Positions 1 through 8,072 of a DNA stretch of 64,000 bases are shown in pieces. The translations under genes and the position numbers were made by a program. The stretch's first letter is position 1, and every line of letters starts with the position of its first letter. Location: positions 4,932,282 to 4,996,281 of the forward strand of contig NZ_CP111085.1 in assembly GCF_026278345.1 (NCBI RefSeq), read 5' to 3'. The notes beneath the pieces are model-generated. The model did no database searches, was not told the origin of the DNA, and saw only the letters and a program-made list of their open reading frames with translations. This stretch comes from Tellurirhabdus rosea. Lineage in GTDB: Bacteria > Bacteroidota > Bacteroidia > Cytophagales > Spirosomataceae.

Positions 1-102
1 CTGCAGGATATCGAGGGCGTGAAGGCCATGCGGAAAGACATTCGCCTGAGCGAGCGCGACCCCAAGCTGAAAGAAATGTACGAGCAGTTCAAGGATTTCT
101 GA
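1..102 (+). CDS. Partial CDS, C-terminal end of an unrecognised protein
   Basis: An open frame enters from the left edge and ends at a TGA at 100-102. It gives 33 residues that are rich in charged residues and end in YEQFKDF. The frame is followed 20 bases later by a strong hairpin plus T-run, which supports it as the true 3' end of a gene. I cannot assign a family from this short tail. Confidence 0.6.
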   Translation: MQDIEGVKAMRKDIRLSERDPKLKEMYEQFKDF

Positions 103-121
103 GCTGCTCAGTCCGAAAAGC

Positions 122-157
122 AAAACGGCCGGGATGCAGTTCCGGCCGTTTTTTTAT
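122..157 (+). terminator. Rho-independent terminator
   Basis: An 11-base stem (122-132 paired with 142-152) has a 9-base loop, and the right arm runs into seven or more T residues. It closes the partial gene at the left edge and lies between convergent genes. Confidence 0.85.
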
Positions 158-183
158 GCTTTCGGGCCACGCCCGCAGAGGTT

Positions 184-570
184 TCAATTGTCGTAAACGA
201 GCCGGGTCCGCTTGCAGTCGCCCGTTTCAAACCGCAGGGACGAGCTCCATTTGCCCGTTTGCTTACCGTTCAGGGTCGCCACCGCGTCGAGCGAATAACT
301 TCCCTCCGGGCGCTGAATCCGGATCACCGAAACGCCCGTTTTGGTATCGCAGTCCGGGGTTGGTTTGGCCACCGTCCCGACAAACGGCTGGCCTATTCGG
401 CCCACTTCCTTGTCGTTGACGCGCACCGTCAGGTTGTCGAACTTACCGACGGGCATGTTCGTGTAAATCAGGTAGGTGCCCTGTTGAGGCTGCACTTCGG
501 CTTTGTCCTGGCAGCCGAACGCCGCGCCCAGTACCAGCAGCAGTGCTGCCATCTTTTTCATCGTTTTCAT
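184..570 (-). CDS. Small lipoprotein of unknown function
   Basis: The 128-residue product starts with a basic n-region and a hydrophobic stretch ending in a lipobox (AAFGC, Cys about residue 20), so it should be a lipoprotein. The mature part contains Cys residues and beta-rich sequence. It might bind a ligand or sit in the outer membrane, but no family was recognised. It lies 33 bases downstream of the curlin-repeat gene on the same strand, which suggests co-transcription and perhaps a role beside that fibre protein. The start could be either of two closely spaced Met codons. Confidence 0.75.
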   Translation of the reverse strand: MKTMKKMAALLLVLGAAFGCQDKAEVQPQQGTYLIYTNMPVGKFDNLTVRVNDKEVGRIGQPFVGTVAKPTPDCDTKTGVSVIRIQRPEGSYSLDAVATLNGKQTGKWSSSLRFETGDCKRTRLVYDN

Positions 571-603
571 TAGTAACGTGTTGTTTGGAATGGTTGAAGA
601 AAA

Positions 604-1530
604 TTAATTGCCGCCCTGCAGGCCGTTGGGGCTAACCTGGTTAATGATCAGGGTGTTGCTGTTGCCGGGCTGGGTGACGGTCACCGAATTGCCGTCGCCC
701 GCCTGCGTGAGATAAAACGTATTCGAGCCTCCGTCCTGCTGAAGGGTCGCTTCGTTGAAGGAGCCGGATTCCTGAAGGATGGAAGCGTAGTTGTTGAAGC
801 CGTTCTGTTTAACCTCCACAAAACCATCGTCGCCGAGCTGGTTGATGAAAATCTGGCTTTCGTCCGAGAAATTGCCCTGACGGGTTCGCGCGAAGTTGTT
901 GTCACCCGCCTGATTCACCAGGGCGTACGTACCGACCGCGCCGTAAATCTGCCATACATCCGCCTCGTTGAAATTTCCGGACTGGGTGATAAACGCTTCC
1001 TGGTTATACCCCTGCTGCCGGAGGGCGGCCGTGTTGTCGCTGCCTGTCTGGACCACCGACGCGAAGCTGAAATGGACTCCCGAATCGTCCTGGTGAATGG
1101 AGGCGGTGTTCCGGTCGCCTTCCTGCTGGATGGTAGCGTAGTTGTTCGACCCGCTCACCGTCTGGATGATATTGGCTTTGTTGTCGTTTCCCGGCTGGTA
1201 GATAAAGGCATTGTTGAAATCTCCAATCTGGGCAATGGACGCCTGGTTATCGTCCCCAAACTGCTGGATTTTGGCCGTGTTCTGCGAACCAACCCCGCCG
1301 CTCTGGAGAACGGCCGCCGTGTTGCCCGTGACCGGTCGGTCGGCGGTGCCCTGCTCGATGTACAGAGAGTGCTGGCTGTTGTTCTGATAAATGGACACGC
1401 TGTTCTGTCCGCCAAACTGGTCAACCTGCCCGAAGTTGTCATTGCCGGCCTGTTCGGCGGTTACGGTATTCTGGGCGTGCGCCATGGTCGAAAACAGGAG
1501 CAGGGCCGCGGGAATCACAATCTTTTTCAT
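604..1530 (-). CDS. Curlin-repeat (CsgA/CsgB-like) secreted amyloid protein
   Basis: The start was placed at the Met before KKIVIPAALLL because this gives a clean signal peptide ending near AHAQ. A longer frame begins 63 bases upstream but adds a non-secretory leader. The mature protein consists of about a dozen units of roughly 22 residues with the curlin pattern Q-x-G-x-x-N and I/V-x-Q (for example QIGDFNN, QPGNDNK, QAGDGNS). Such repeats stack into functional amyloid at the cell surface. It is much longer than enterobacterial CsgA (about 150 aa). No csgE/F/G-like secretion genes lie nearby. A LytTR/propeller-kinase pair sits directly upstream on the same strand, and a small lipoprotein follows 33 bases downstream. 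Confidence 0.85.
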   Translation of the reverse strand: MKKIVIPAALLLFSTMAHAQNTVTAEQAGNDNFGQVDQFGGQNSVSIYQNNSQHSLYIEQGTADRPVTGNTAAVLQSGGVGSQNTAKIQQFGDDNQASIAQIGDFNNAFIYQPGNDNKANIIQTVSGSNNYATIQQEGDRNTASIHQDDSGVHFSFASVVQTGSDNTAALRQQGYNQEAFITQSGNFNEADVWQIYGAVGTYALVNQAGDNNFARTRQGNFSDESQIFINQLGDDGFVEVKQNGFNNYASILQESGSFNEATLQQDGGSNTFYLTQAGDGNSVTVTQPGNSNTLIINQVSPNGLQGGN

Positions 1531-1689
1531 GGTATAAAAGAGAAGTAAATGGTTGGATGTGAGTTGATTAGTATTTGTTTTTTGACGGGTCAAAGTTGCG
1601 GACAGCTGGGCGGCCCGGCAAAAAAAGCGGGTCGAATGGTAGTAAGAACCGAAGGAAAAGGCCGGATGTGGGGAGGAAGCGTCGGAGGT

Positions 1690-4600
1690 TTACAGCAGGG
1701 GCACCTTCACCAGAAAGCGGTGTTCGTCGAACTGAACGGTCAGCGGCCGGTCGCTGAGGTAGCGGTACAGCGTCTGCAGACTTTCGAGGCCCTGCTGGTT
1801 GGAGGTTTCGACAAAAAGCTTGCGCTGGAGGTTGTTCTCCACCAGCAGATAGTCATCCTCGACGTACACCCGAATCGTCAGCGGGCTGTCGTCTTCCAGG
1901 GTGTTGTGCTTGATGGCGTTTTCAAACAGGTTCTGCAGCGTCACGGGCACAATGCTGCGCTGCCGGCAAGCCGCCGGGACGTCGATCAGCACACGCAGCG
2001 CGTCTTCGAAGCGGGATTGCTGCAGGTCGGTGTACTGCCGGACAAAGGCCAGTTCGTGTTCGAGGGGCACGGTTTCCTTATTGCGGCTTTGCAGGATGTA
2101 GCGGTAAATGGTCGATAATTTCTGGAGAAAAACGGACGCCTGCCGGGGTTCGGTCCGGATCAGGCTGTTGAGCGAGGTCAGGCTATTGAACAGAAAGTGC
2201 GGATTCAGGTGGTTGATCAGATTTTTGTACTGAATGTCCGTTTTGTCCCGTTCGAGGCGGGTGGCCTGCATCTGGAGGTGGTGCATCCGGGCGGTTTCGC
2301 GCGTCCGGTAACGGTAGAATCCGTAGGCCAGCCCGCCAAGCAGCAGCAGTAGCCCGGCCCGGAACCAGCCCGTCGCGTAGAAAGGCGTGGCGACGGTAAT
2401 CGCCAGCCGCGCCGGTTTGACAAATCCGGACCCCGACGTCGCCCGGACCAGAAAAGTGTAGCGGCCGCCCGGCAGTTTGGTATAGTTGGCGACCGTCCGG
2501 CTGCCCGCAGACACCCATTTTTCGTCGTAGCCTTCCAGTTTGTATGCATACGAATACGTCTGCTGCGGCTGGTTCAGCACGGCGTAACTGATGCTGAAGT
2601 TGTTGTCGGTCGTGCCGAGTTCGATACCGGGCTGCCCCGCCCGCACCAGCAGCGTCGTGTCCGGCAAATCCACCCGACTGATGAGAATCTGGGCCGAAGA
2701 CCACTTGCCGCTGAACCGCTCGGGCATGAACTCAATCAGGTAGCTCTGCATCGTGGTCAGGATGTGGCCGTTCCGCAGCGGAAACATGTAGTTCTCGTAT
2801 TCCGCCTCCGCATCGTTGAGCGGCAGTTCGAAGTTGTAAAGAGGCCCTCCCCCGGTCGAAAAAGCGGGTAACCGGCGCAGGGGCGAAGCGGCCCGGCCCG
2901 GCGGACGTTCGGGGCTAATGACGGCAAACTTGTTCATGGCGGCCACCCAGATTCGGCCGCTGGCATCCGGACACACGGCCTTGCACTCGGTCGAGCCCAG
3001 CCCGTCGAATTCCGTCCAGATTTTGTAGGCATTCTGCTCCGGTTGGTAGCGAATCACGCCCTGACCGGCGGCGGGCAGCCAGAACTGGTTCAGCGAATCC
3101 GGCTTGAAATGAAACAGGTATTCTTCGTAAACGCTGGCCTCTCCCGGCGGAACGGCCACAAATCGCTGTTCTTTTTCGGAGAAAAAAGCAAAGCCGCCCG
3201 GAAACACGTCCAGCCACAGCGTTCCCCGGCGGTCAAAAGCCGCCTGCCGCACAAAAAAGCGGTCCTGCGGGCCGGGCTGCGGCGGAATGGCATATTCGCG
3301 CCAGGCTCCCGTCCGGGGCCGGTAGCAGACCGCCCGGTTTTTCCTCCGGCCAAAAATCCAGAGCGAATCACCGGCCGCCAGCAGGTTGCTGACCTCGCCC
3401 AGCCGCCGACCGATCCGGGCCGCCTCGGGGAAAGGACGAAAGCGGGCACTGCGTTTGTCAAAGACCAGCAGCGAATAGCTCAGCAGAACGTAGAGTTGGC
3501 TTTTGTCCGGGGAAAAAACCAGCAGCGGCCGCCCAAAACCTTCCTCGCTCGGCGCCGGGGAGGGAATCCGCAAGGAAGTCAGGCGGCCCGAAAGGGGCTG
3601 GTAATGCAGCAGCTCGTTGGTCGCCGAACTGAGCCACCACGACCCGTCGTCGTCCTCCAGAAAGCCATTCAGGCCCCGGTCGTCCCGGAGCGAAGGACGC
3701 TGGCGGCCCAGATTATGCACCCGGTAGAAAGCCCGGTCGGGGTTGGTGTACGACAGGCCGTTGATGGTGCCGAGCCAGATGGTACCGTCTTCCTGCTGCC
3801 ACGCGGTCCAGAAAAAGTTGGCGGCAATCGAGGTGCGTTCCGCGGGGTCGTGGGCGAACTCGGTAAACCGTCCGCTGTTGGCCCGGCTCCAGAAAAGCGT
3901 GTGGTTCCAGGTGCTCATCCAGAGGTTGCGTGCCCGGTCCACAAAAAGAGTCGCCACCGGAAAAGCCGGTCGCCGCGGCCGGTCGGGCGGCACCAGCGTA
4001 CAGGCTACCCTCTGCCGCCCGAGGTCATACTGAACGATGTGTCCGGCCGAATTGTCGGCGAAATAAAGCGCGTCGCCGCTGAGCGCCAGGGCCGTGATTT
4101 CGTGGGCGGAGAAAAGCGCCGTCTGCCGGGTTTCGGTCCGAAAATTACGGAAGCGCCCCGTGGCGAAGTCCAGAAAGTTCACCCCGGCGGCCGTGGCAAT
4201 CCACAGGCCGTTGCGGGCACGGTCTTCCAGCAGGCTGTTTTTACTGATCGAGTTACTGGAAAGGGAATACGTATTCCGGGGTTGATGGAGATAATGAAAA
4301 AAACGCTGCGTGGCCGGATCGTAGCGGTAAAGCCCGAGCCGACTGCTGCAAAACCAGAGGTGCCCGTGCCGGTCGGCGAGCAGGTTGTAACAGGCGTTTA
4401 ATTTCTGCCCGTTGACCCGGCGAAAGTTCTGAAACCGGCCCAGTTGCGGGTCCAGACGGCTGATGCCTTCCGACGTTCCGACCCAGATGGAACCGTCCGG
4501 CGTCTGACAAACGGCGTGGACAATGTTGCTGGCCAGGGTCTCGGGCTGCCGGGGATGATGTTTGAAAACGGAAAAACGGCTCCCGTCGAACCGGTTGAGG

Positions 4601-4779
4601 CCGCTGTTGGTACCCACCCACAAAAAGCCGTCCCGGTCGCGGAAAAGAGTGTAAATGAGTTTGTGCGACAGTCCCTGCGCTTCCTGAATATGCCTGAATT
4701 CGAACGGCAGCGTCTGGCCCGGCACCGTCAGGCATAATCCGGAAAGCAGCAGCACCAGCAGCAGGCGAACGGGACTCAC
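1690..4779 (-). CDS. Beta-propeller sensor histidine kinase (LytS-type)
   Basis: The 1029-residue protein has a signal peptide and then a long run of two-component propeller repeats (motifs such as FLWVGTNSGLNRFD, SIWVGTSEGISRLD and HLWFCSS) over about residues 25-620. A Y_Y_Y-type beta-sandwich (about 720-790), one membrane segment (about 800-825) and a His_kinase domain follow. The phospho-acceptor lies in NPHFLFNSL, His about 861, and the ATPase N-box is ENAIKHN. It lacks the fused HTH seen in hybrid polysaccharide sensors, so it should signal through the LytTR regulator encoded 12 bases upstream. The likely role is periplasmic sensing; the ligand is unknown. Confidence 0.9.
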   Translation of the reverse strand: MSPVRLLLVLLLSGLCLTVPGQTLPFEFRHIQEAQGLSHKLIYTLFRDRDGFLWVGTNSGLNRFDGSRFSVFKHHPRQPETLASNIVHAVCQTPDGSIWVGTSEGISRLDPQLGRFQNFRRVNGQKLNACYNLLADRHGHLWFCSSRLGLYRYDPATQRFFHYLHQPRNTYSLSSNSISKNSLLEDRARNGLWIATAAGVNFLDFATGRFRNFRTETRQTALFSAHEITALALSGDALYFADNSAGHIVQYDLGRQRVACTLVPPDRPRRPAFPVATLFVDRARNLWMSTWNHTLFWSRANSGRFTEFAHDPAERTSIAANFFWTAWQQEDGTIWLGTINGLSYTNPDRAFYRVHNLGRQRPSLRDDRGLNGFLEDDDGSWWLSSATNELLHYQPLSGRLTSLRIPSPAPSEEGFGRPLLVFSPDKSQLYVLLSYSLLVFDKRSARFRPFPEAARIGRRLGEVSNLLAAGDSLWIFGRRKNRAVCYRPRTGAWREYAIPPQPGPQDRFFVRQAAFDRRGTLWLDVFPGGFAFFSEKEQRFVAVPPGEASVYEEYLFHFKPDSLNQFWLPAAGQGVIRYQPEQNAYKIWTEFDGLGSTECKAVCPDASGRIWVAAMNKFAVISPERPPGRAASPLRRLPAFSTGGGPLYNFELPLNDAEAEYENYMFPLRNGHILTTMQSYLIEFMPERFSGKWSSAQILISRVDLPDTTLLVRAGQPGIELGTTDNNFSISYAVLNQPQQTYSYAYKLEGYDEKWVSAGSRTVANYTKLPGGRYTFLVRATSGSGFVKPARLAITVATPFYATGWFRAGLLLLLGGLAYGFYRYRTRETARMHHLQMQATRLERDKTDIQYKNLINHLNPHFLFNSLTSLNSLIRTEPRQASVFLQKLSTIYRYILQSRNKETVPLEHELAFVRQYTDLQQSRFEDALRVLIDVPAACRQRSIVPVTLQNLFENAIKHNTLEDDSPLTIRVYVEDDYLLVENNLQRKLFVETSNQQGLESLQTLYRYLSDRPLTVQFDEHRFLVKVPLL

Positions 4780-4791
4780 GGCCGGCGCGGG

Positions 4792-5565
4792 TTAACGGTC
4801 CAGCCACCGTTTGAAGGCGGGCGCTTTCTGCCGGCTGATGTCGATCTGGACCGTCTGGTGGGGCGGACGGAGTTTCAGCACGAGCTTGGCGTTCTCCAGC
4901 GTTTTGACCTGCCCGATGGCGTCGTAGCTCACGATAAACTGGCGGTTGGCGCGGTAAAACAGGGCCGGGTCCAGCAGGTCTTCGATCTGTTCCAGCGACT
5001 CAAAATCCAGCGGATACCGGTCACCGGTCCGGGTGACCATAAAATTGATGGAGTCGTACTGGAAGAAGGCAATGTTGGCGGTTCGGACGGGCACCCAGCC
5101 TGTCCGGGCGTGGCCCAGAAACGTTTCCTTGTAGGCCGGTTTGAGGGCGGTCGGCTGGTGCAGCACATCCATCAGCCGGTGCAGATCGACGGGCAGCGAA
5201 GGCCTGGCTTTCAGCAGACTGCGGGCTTTCTGAATGGCGCGGCCCAGTTCGTCGGGGTCCACGGGCTTCAGCAGGTAATCGATGCCGTTGACCTTGAAGG
5301 CCTGAATGGCGTATTCGTTGTACGACGTGACAAAAATGATGGGGCAGGAAAGCTGGAATTTCTCAAAAACCTGAAAACTGACCCCGTCGGACAGTTGAAT
5401 GTCGGCAAAGACCACGTCCGGTTCGGCATTTTCGCCAAACCACCGCAACGCCGTTTTGACGCTGGGCAGGGTTTCGACAATGCGCACTTCTTCGTCCACT
5501 TCGGCGACCTTCATGGCAAATTCGCGGGCGACGAGTTTTTCATCTTCAAGGACAACTGCGTTCAT
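4792..5565 (-). CDS. LytTR-family response regulator
   Basis: An N-terminal receiver has the acidic pocket EDE at 7-9, phospho-acceptor Asp55 in FADIQL, and Lys in LLKPVD. It is followed by a LytTR DNA-binding domain at about residues 145-250. The start is the Met before NAVVLEDE, which places the receiver motif correctly; an upstream Met would add 24 unlikely residues. It is the first gene of a two-gene unit with the propeller kinase (12-base gap) and probably controls genes in response to it. The adjacent curlin gene is a plausible but unproven target. Confidence 0.92.
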   Translation of the reverse strand: MNAVVLEDEKLVAREFAMKVAEVDEEVRIVETLPSVKTALRWFGENAEPDVVFADIQLSDGVSFQVFEKFQLSCPIIFVTSYNEYAIQAFKVNGIDYLLKPVDPDELGRAIQKARSLLKARPSLPVDLHRLMDVLHQPTALKPAYKETFLGHARTGWVPVRTANIAFFQYDSINFMVTRTGDRYPLDFESLEQIEDLLDPALFYRANRQFIVSYDAIGQVKTLENAKLVLKLRPPHQTVQIDISRQKAPAFKRWLDR

Positions 5566-5817
5566 AACGGACGTGGATAGAGCCGGGAATGTTGCCAAAA
5601 CAGGGAAGAACCGGGATGGTCTGCAATTTTTTGTCACTCAATAGTCGCTTTGAGGTCGGGAAACGGGCAGAAACCGGATTGAGTGGTAGCGGTTTGGCCG
5701 CGACTGGTCTGGCCGGGCCGACCACTTAACGGCATTTTGCCGCCATTCGGGCAGAAAAAATTGAGGAACACCGGGCCGCCGCTCAACTTTGGACCACGAC
5801 CAGGACTTTCTTTTGAG

Positions 5818-6219
5818 ATGACAGCTGAAGAACTAACTACGGTAAAACAAACGTGGCGACTGCTCCGGCAGACGAACCCAACCCTGCTGGGTGACCTGTT
5901 TTTTGCCCGTTTGCAGGTCGAAAACCCTGCGCTGAGTAAACGGTACGGCGGTTTTTCAGGCACGCACTACGAAGAAGCGATCCGGATGGTGAGCACCATC
6001 GTGGCGCGGCTCGAACGGCTGGATACCCTGAGTTCCTACTGGCCGGTCATTGCCCGCTACTTCGATCTGTACGGAATTCGGCCGCTGTACTACGACTCAT
6101 GCTGCAATGCGCTGCTCTGGGCCATCCGCCAGGGACTGGGCCGCGACTGGACGCCGGGGGTGGAACAGGCGTGGCGGGCCTACTGCCGCCTTGTCTGCGA
6201 CTGCCTTGCCGACGCCTGA
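5818..6219 (+). CDS. Globin-like protein with apparent loss of the proximal heme His
   Basis: The 133-residue product matches the single-domain bacterial hemoglobin layout. It has an E/F-helix region (RMVSTIVARLERLDTL), a YGIRP turn, and a G/H-helix stretch (ALLWAIRQGLG, then WTPGVEQAWRAYC). The start is the ATG before TAEELTTVK; the open frame extends further upstream without globin sequence. In flavohemoglobin-like globins the heme-binding His lies four residues before the Gly of the YGV turn. Here that position is Phe in RYFDLYGI and no other His is nearby. The fold assignment is fairly secure, but heme binding is doubtful. Confidence 0.75.
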   Translation: MTAEELTTVKQTWRLLRQTNPTLLGDLFFARLQVENPALSKRYGGFSGTHYEEAIRMVSTIVARLERLDTLSSYWPVIARYFDLYGIRPLYYDSCCNALLWAIRQGLGRDWTPGVEQAWRAYCRLVCDCLADA

Positions 6220-6231
6220 GACGGTCAACCA

Positions 6232-6262
6232 GTGGTGGCACAACAGCGAGTCGTGCCACCAC
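6232..6262. terminator. Bidirectional hairpin between convergent genes
   Basis: A perfect 10-base inverted repeat (GTGGTGGCAC at 6232-6241 with GTGCCACCAC at 6253-6262) has an 11-base loop. It lies 12 bases after the globin stop and 11 before the protease stop. It has no T-run. Its core is shared with another convergent-junction hairpin at 55176-55221. Confidence 0.5.
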
Positions 6263-6273
6263 TGCCCCAACGC

Positions 6274-7800
6274 CTACTGCAACTGCGTCGCGGCGTTCAC
6301 GTTGATGCGTCCCCAGCCGAAATCCGGGTGCCGGTTCGGGAAATAGTTGGAAGCCGCCGCCAGTTTGCTGACGACCTGCTCACGCGTGAGGCCCGGATTC
6401 TGACCCCACACCAGCGTCGCCATTCCCGCCGTCGTGGCCGTGGCGACCGAGGAACCGCCGACCGTCGAGGGCGCGTCGCCGCTCATGGCCAGTGTAATCG
6501 GGTGACGGTCATTGCCGGCTTTTTCCATCACCACCACAAAATCGATCTGGCTGCCCTTGTGGCAGGCGTCGCAGGCGCTGTTCAGATTGTCCTGAACGCC
6601 CGTTACCGCCTGCACTTCGCTCATGCTGGCCGGGAACGTGACGCCCCACCAGCCCGCCGACCAGCCGAAGGAGGTGCCGCCCGCGCAGAACATCAGTTTG
6701 CCCCGGTTGAAGGCATACCGGATGGCATCCGCGATCTGCGAACTGCTCGTGACCCGTCCCAGCGAACTGCTGGTGATCCGGATGTCGCTGCGGTTGCCCG
6801 CCAGAATGTAGGCGTCCGAAACGCCCTTAACCTCCCGCGATTCGTCGATGAGCACATCGGCCACCGCCCGGACCGAAACCAGACTGGCGTTGTAGGCCAC
6901 ACCGATGGCCGCTCCGTCCGTACCGCGCGGCCCCACGGCGACCCCGGCCATTGCCGTTCCGTGGCCGCAGCCGTCGCGGGGCGTTTCGTCCGGCGACCAC
7001 CACCAGGCTTTCGGCATCGTGACCAGCCGTTCGACGGTCCGGCCGGTCGAAGCGCCCTGGTTGAAATTACCGGACAGATTATCCTGGTCGTAGCTGAGGC
7101 CGGTGTCGATAATCATCAGTTTCATGCCCGCGCCCGAAGTCCGGGTCCAGCCGTCCCGGATGCCGTGGAAGGGGTGGTTCCAGGAGGATTTGGACCCCGG
7201 CGATACCGTGGTGTAATCGGCTCCTTCCGCCAGCGGAATGTCCGCGATGTTGGAACCGCAGCCGCTGCTGGAGGCAACGCGGGCTTTTTTGTCGGACAGG
7301 GCCGGTTCGTAGCCCATCGGTTCGGCATAGCGCACGAGCGGAGAGCGGCGCAGCGCCTGAACGGTGGTCAGGTTTTTAACGCGGACGTTGACAACGGGCA
7401 GGGTCTGTTCCGTAAAGACCAGCAGGTCTTCCCGTTTCAGGGCCGGATTCGTTTTCCGCTCCTCGCTGAAAATGAGGTCAATCAGGGCTTCCCGGGCCGT
7501 TTTCCAGTCGCCTTCCTGAACGTTGATCGTGTGAATGACGGCGCGCAGGTCGGCATCGGCCGAGGCGGGTTTGTAGCCCACGGACATCACCTGATCGGAG
7601 TTTTGGAGGGCGCTCCAGACGGTCTGTTCCGAGGCCATGTCCCAGCGGAACTCACCGGTTTCCTTCAGCTTTTTCCAGATCATCGCGTCGATATCGGCCG
7701 GATTCTGAGCGGATTGGGAAACGGTTTCGGGGACTTTTAAATCATTCTGACAGCCATAGAGGGACGCTGCCAGCAAGGCAAGGATGTAGCGTTTTTTCAT
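6274..7800 (-). CDS. Subtilisin-like (S8) lipoprotein protease
   Basis: The 508-residue protein begins with a lipoprotein signal (ASLYGC, Cys 17). A propeptide-like region of about 200 residues precedes an S8 peptidase domain. The catalytic triad is visible: Asp232 in MIIDTGLS, His280 in GCGHGTAMAG, and Ser451 in GGSSVATAT. The C-terminus has the usual QVVSKL helix and an FGWGRINV segment. It should be a serine endopeptidase anchored to the outer membrane or exposed at the surface. It is monocistronic and convergent with the globin gene. The promoter region is the AT-rich stretch at 7801-7900, but no convincing -33/-7 pair was found there. Confidence 0.93.
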   Translation of the reverse strand: MKKRYILALLAASLYGCQNDLKVPETVSQSAQNPADIDAMIWKKLKETGEFRWDMASEQTVWSALQNSDQVMSVGYKPASADADLRAVIHTINVQEGDWKTAREALIDLIFSEERKTNPALKREDLLVFTEQTLPVVNVRVKNLTTVQALRRSPLVRYAEPMGYEPALSDKKARVASSSGCGSNIADIPLAEGADYTTVSPGSKSSWNHPFHGIRDGWTRTSGAGMKLMIIDTGLSYDQDNLSGNFNQGASTGRTVERLVTMPKAWWWSPDETPRDGCGHGTAMAGVAVGPRGTDGAAIGVAYNASLVSVRAVADVLIDESREVKGVSDAYILAGNRSDIRITSSSLGRVTSSSQIADAIRYAFNRGKLMFCAGGTSFGWSAGWWGVTFPASMSEVQAVTGVQDNLNSACDACHKGSQIDFVVVMEKAGNDRHPITLAMSGDAPSTVGGSSVATATTAGMATLVWGQNPGLTREQVVSKLAAASNYFPNRHPDFGWGRINVNAATQLQ

Positions 7801-8006
7801 AAACGAGCAGGAAAGGGTAGATGGAATAATCAGACGCCTAATTTTACAAAAAGAGAAGATTATTTTGTATTATTTTTATTAAGTGTAGCCGCGGGCCACT
7901 TTTCCTGTTCGGAACGTCCGGTAAGTCAGGAGGCGGTCCCCAAAATATTTTGAAGAGAGAGGGCCATATCTGCCGGAATGGCAAACTCCGCCGGGCTTAT
8001 TCCCGT

Positions 8007-8037
8007 TTTGTTTAATAAGAGTAAAATCGGATTTTTG
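8007..8037 (+). promoter_or_regulatory. Candidate Bacteroidota-type promoter for polA
   Basis: A TTTG at 8007-8010 is followed, after 19 bases, by GATTTTTG at 8030-8037. The latter matches the Bacteroidota -7 consensus TAnnTTTG except at its first base. The predicted start of transcription is about 30 bases upstream of the polA ATG at 8073. The rest of 7801-8072 is AT-rich intergenic DNA with nothing else recognised. Confidence 0.5.
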
Positions 8038-8072
8038 GCCTCCGGGAAAAATGCCCGGACCGCACGATTCAC

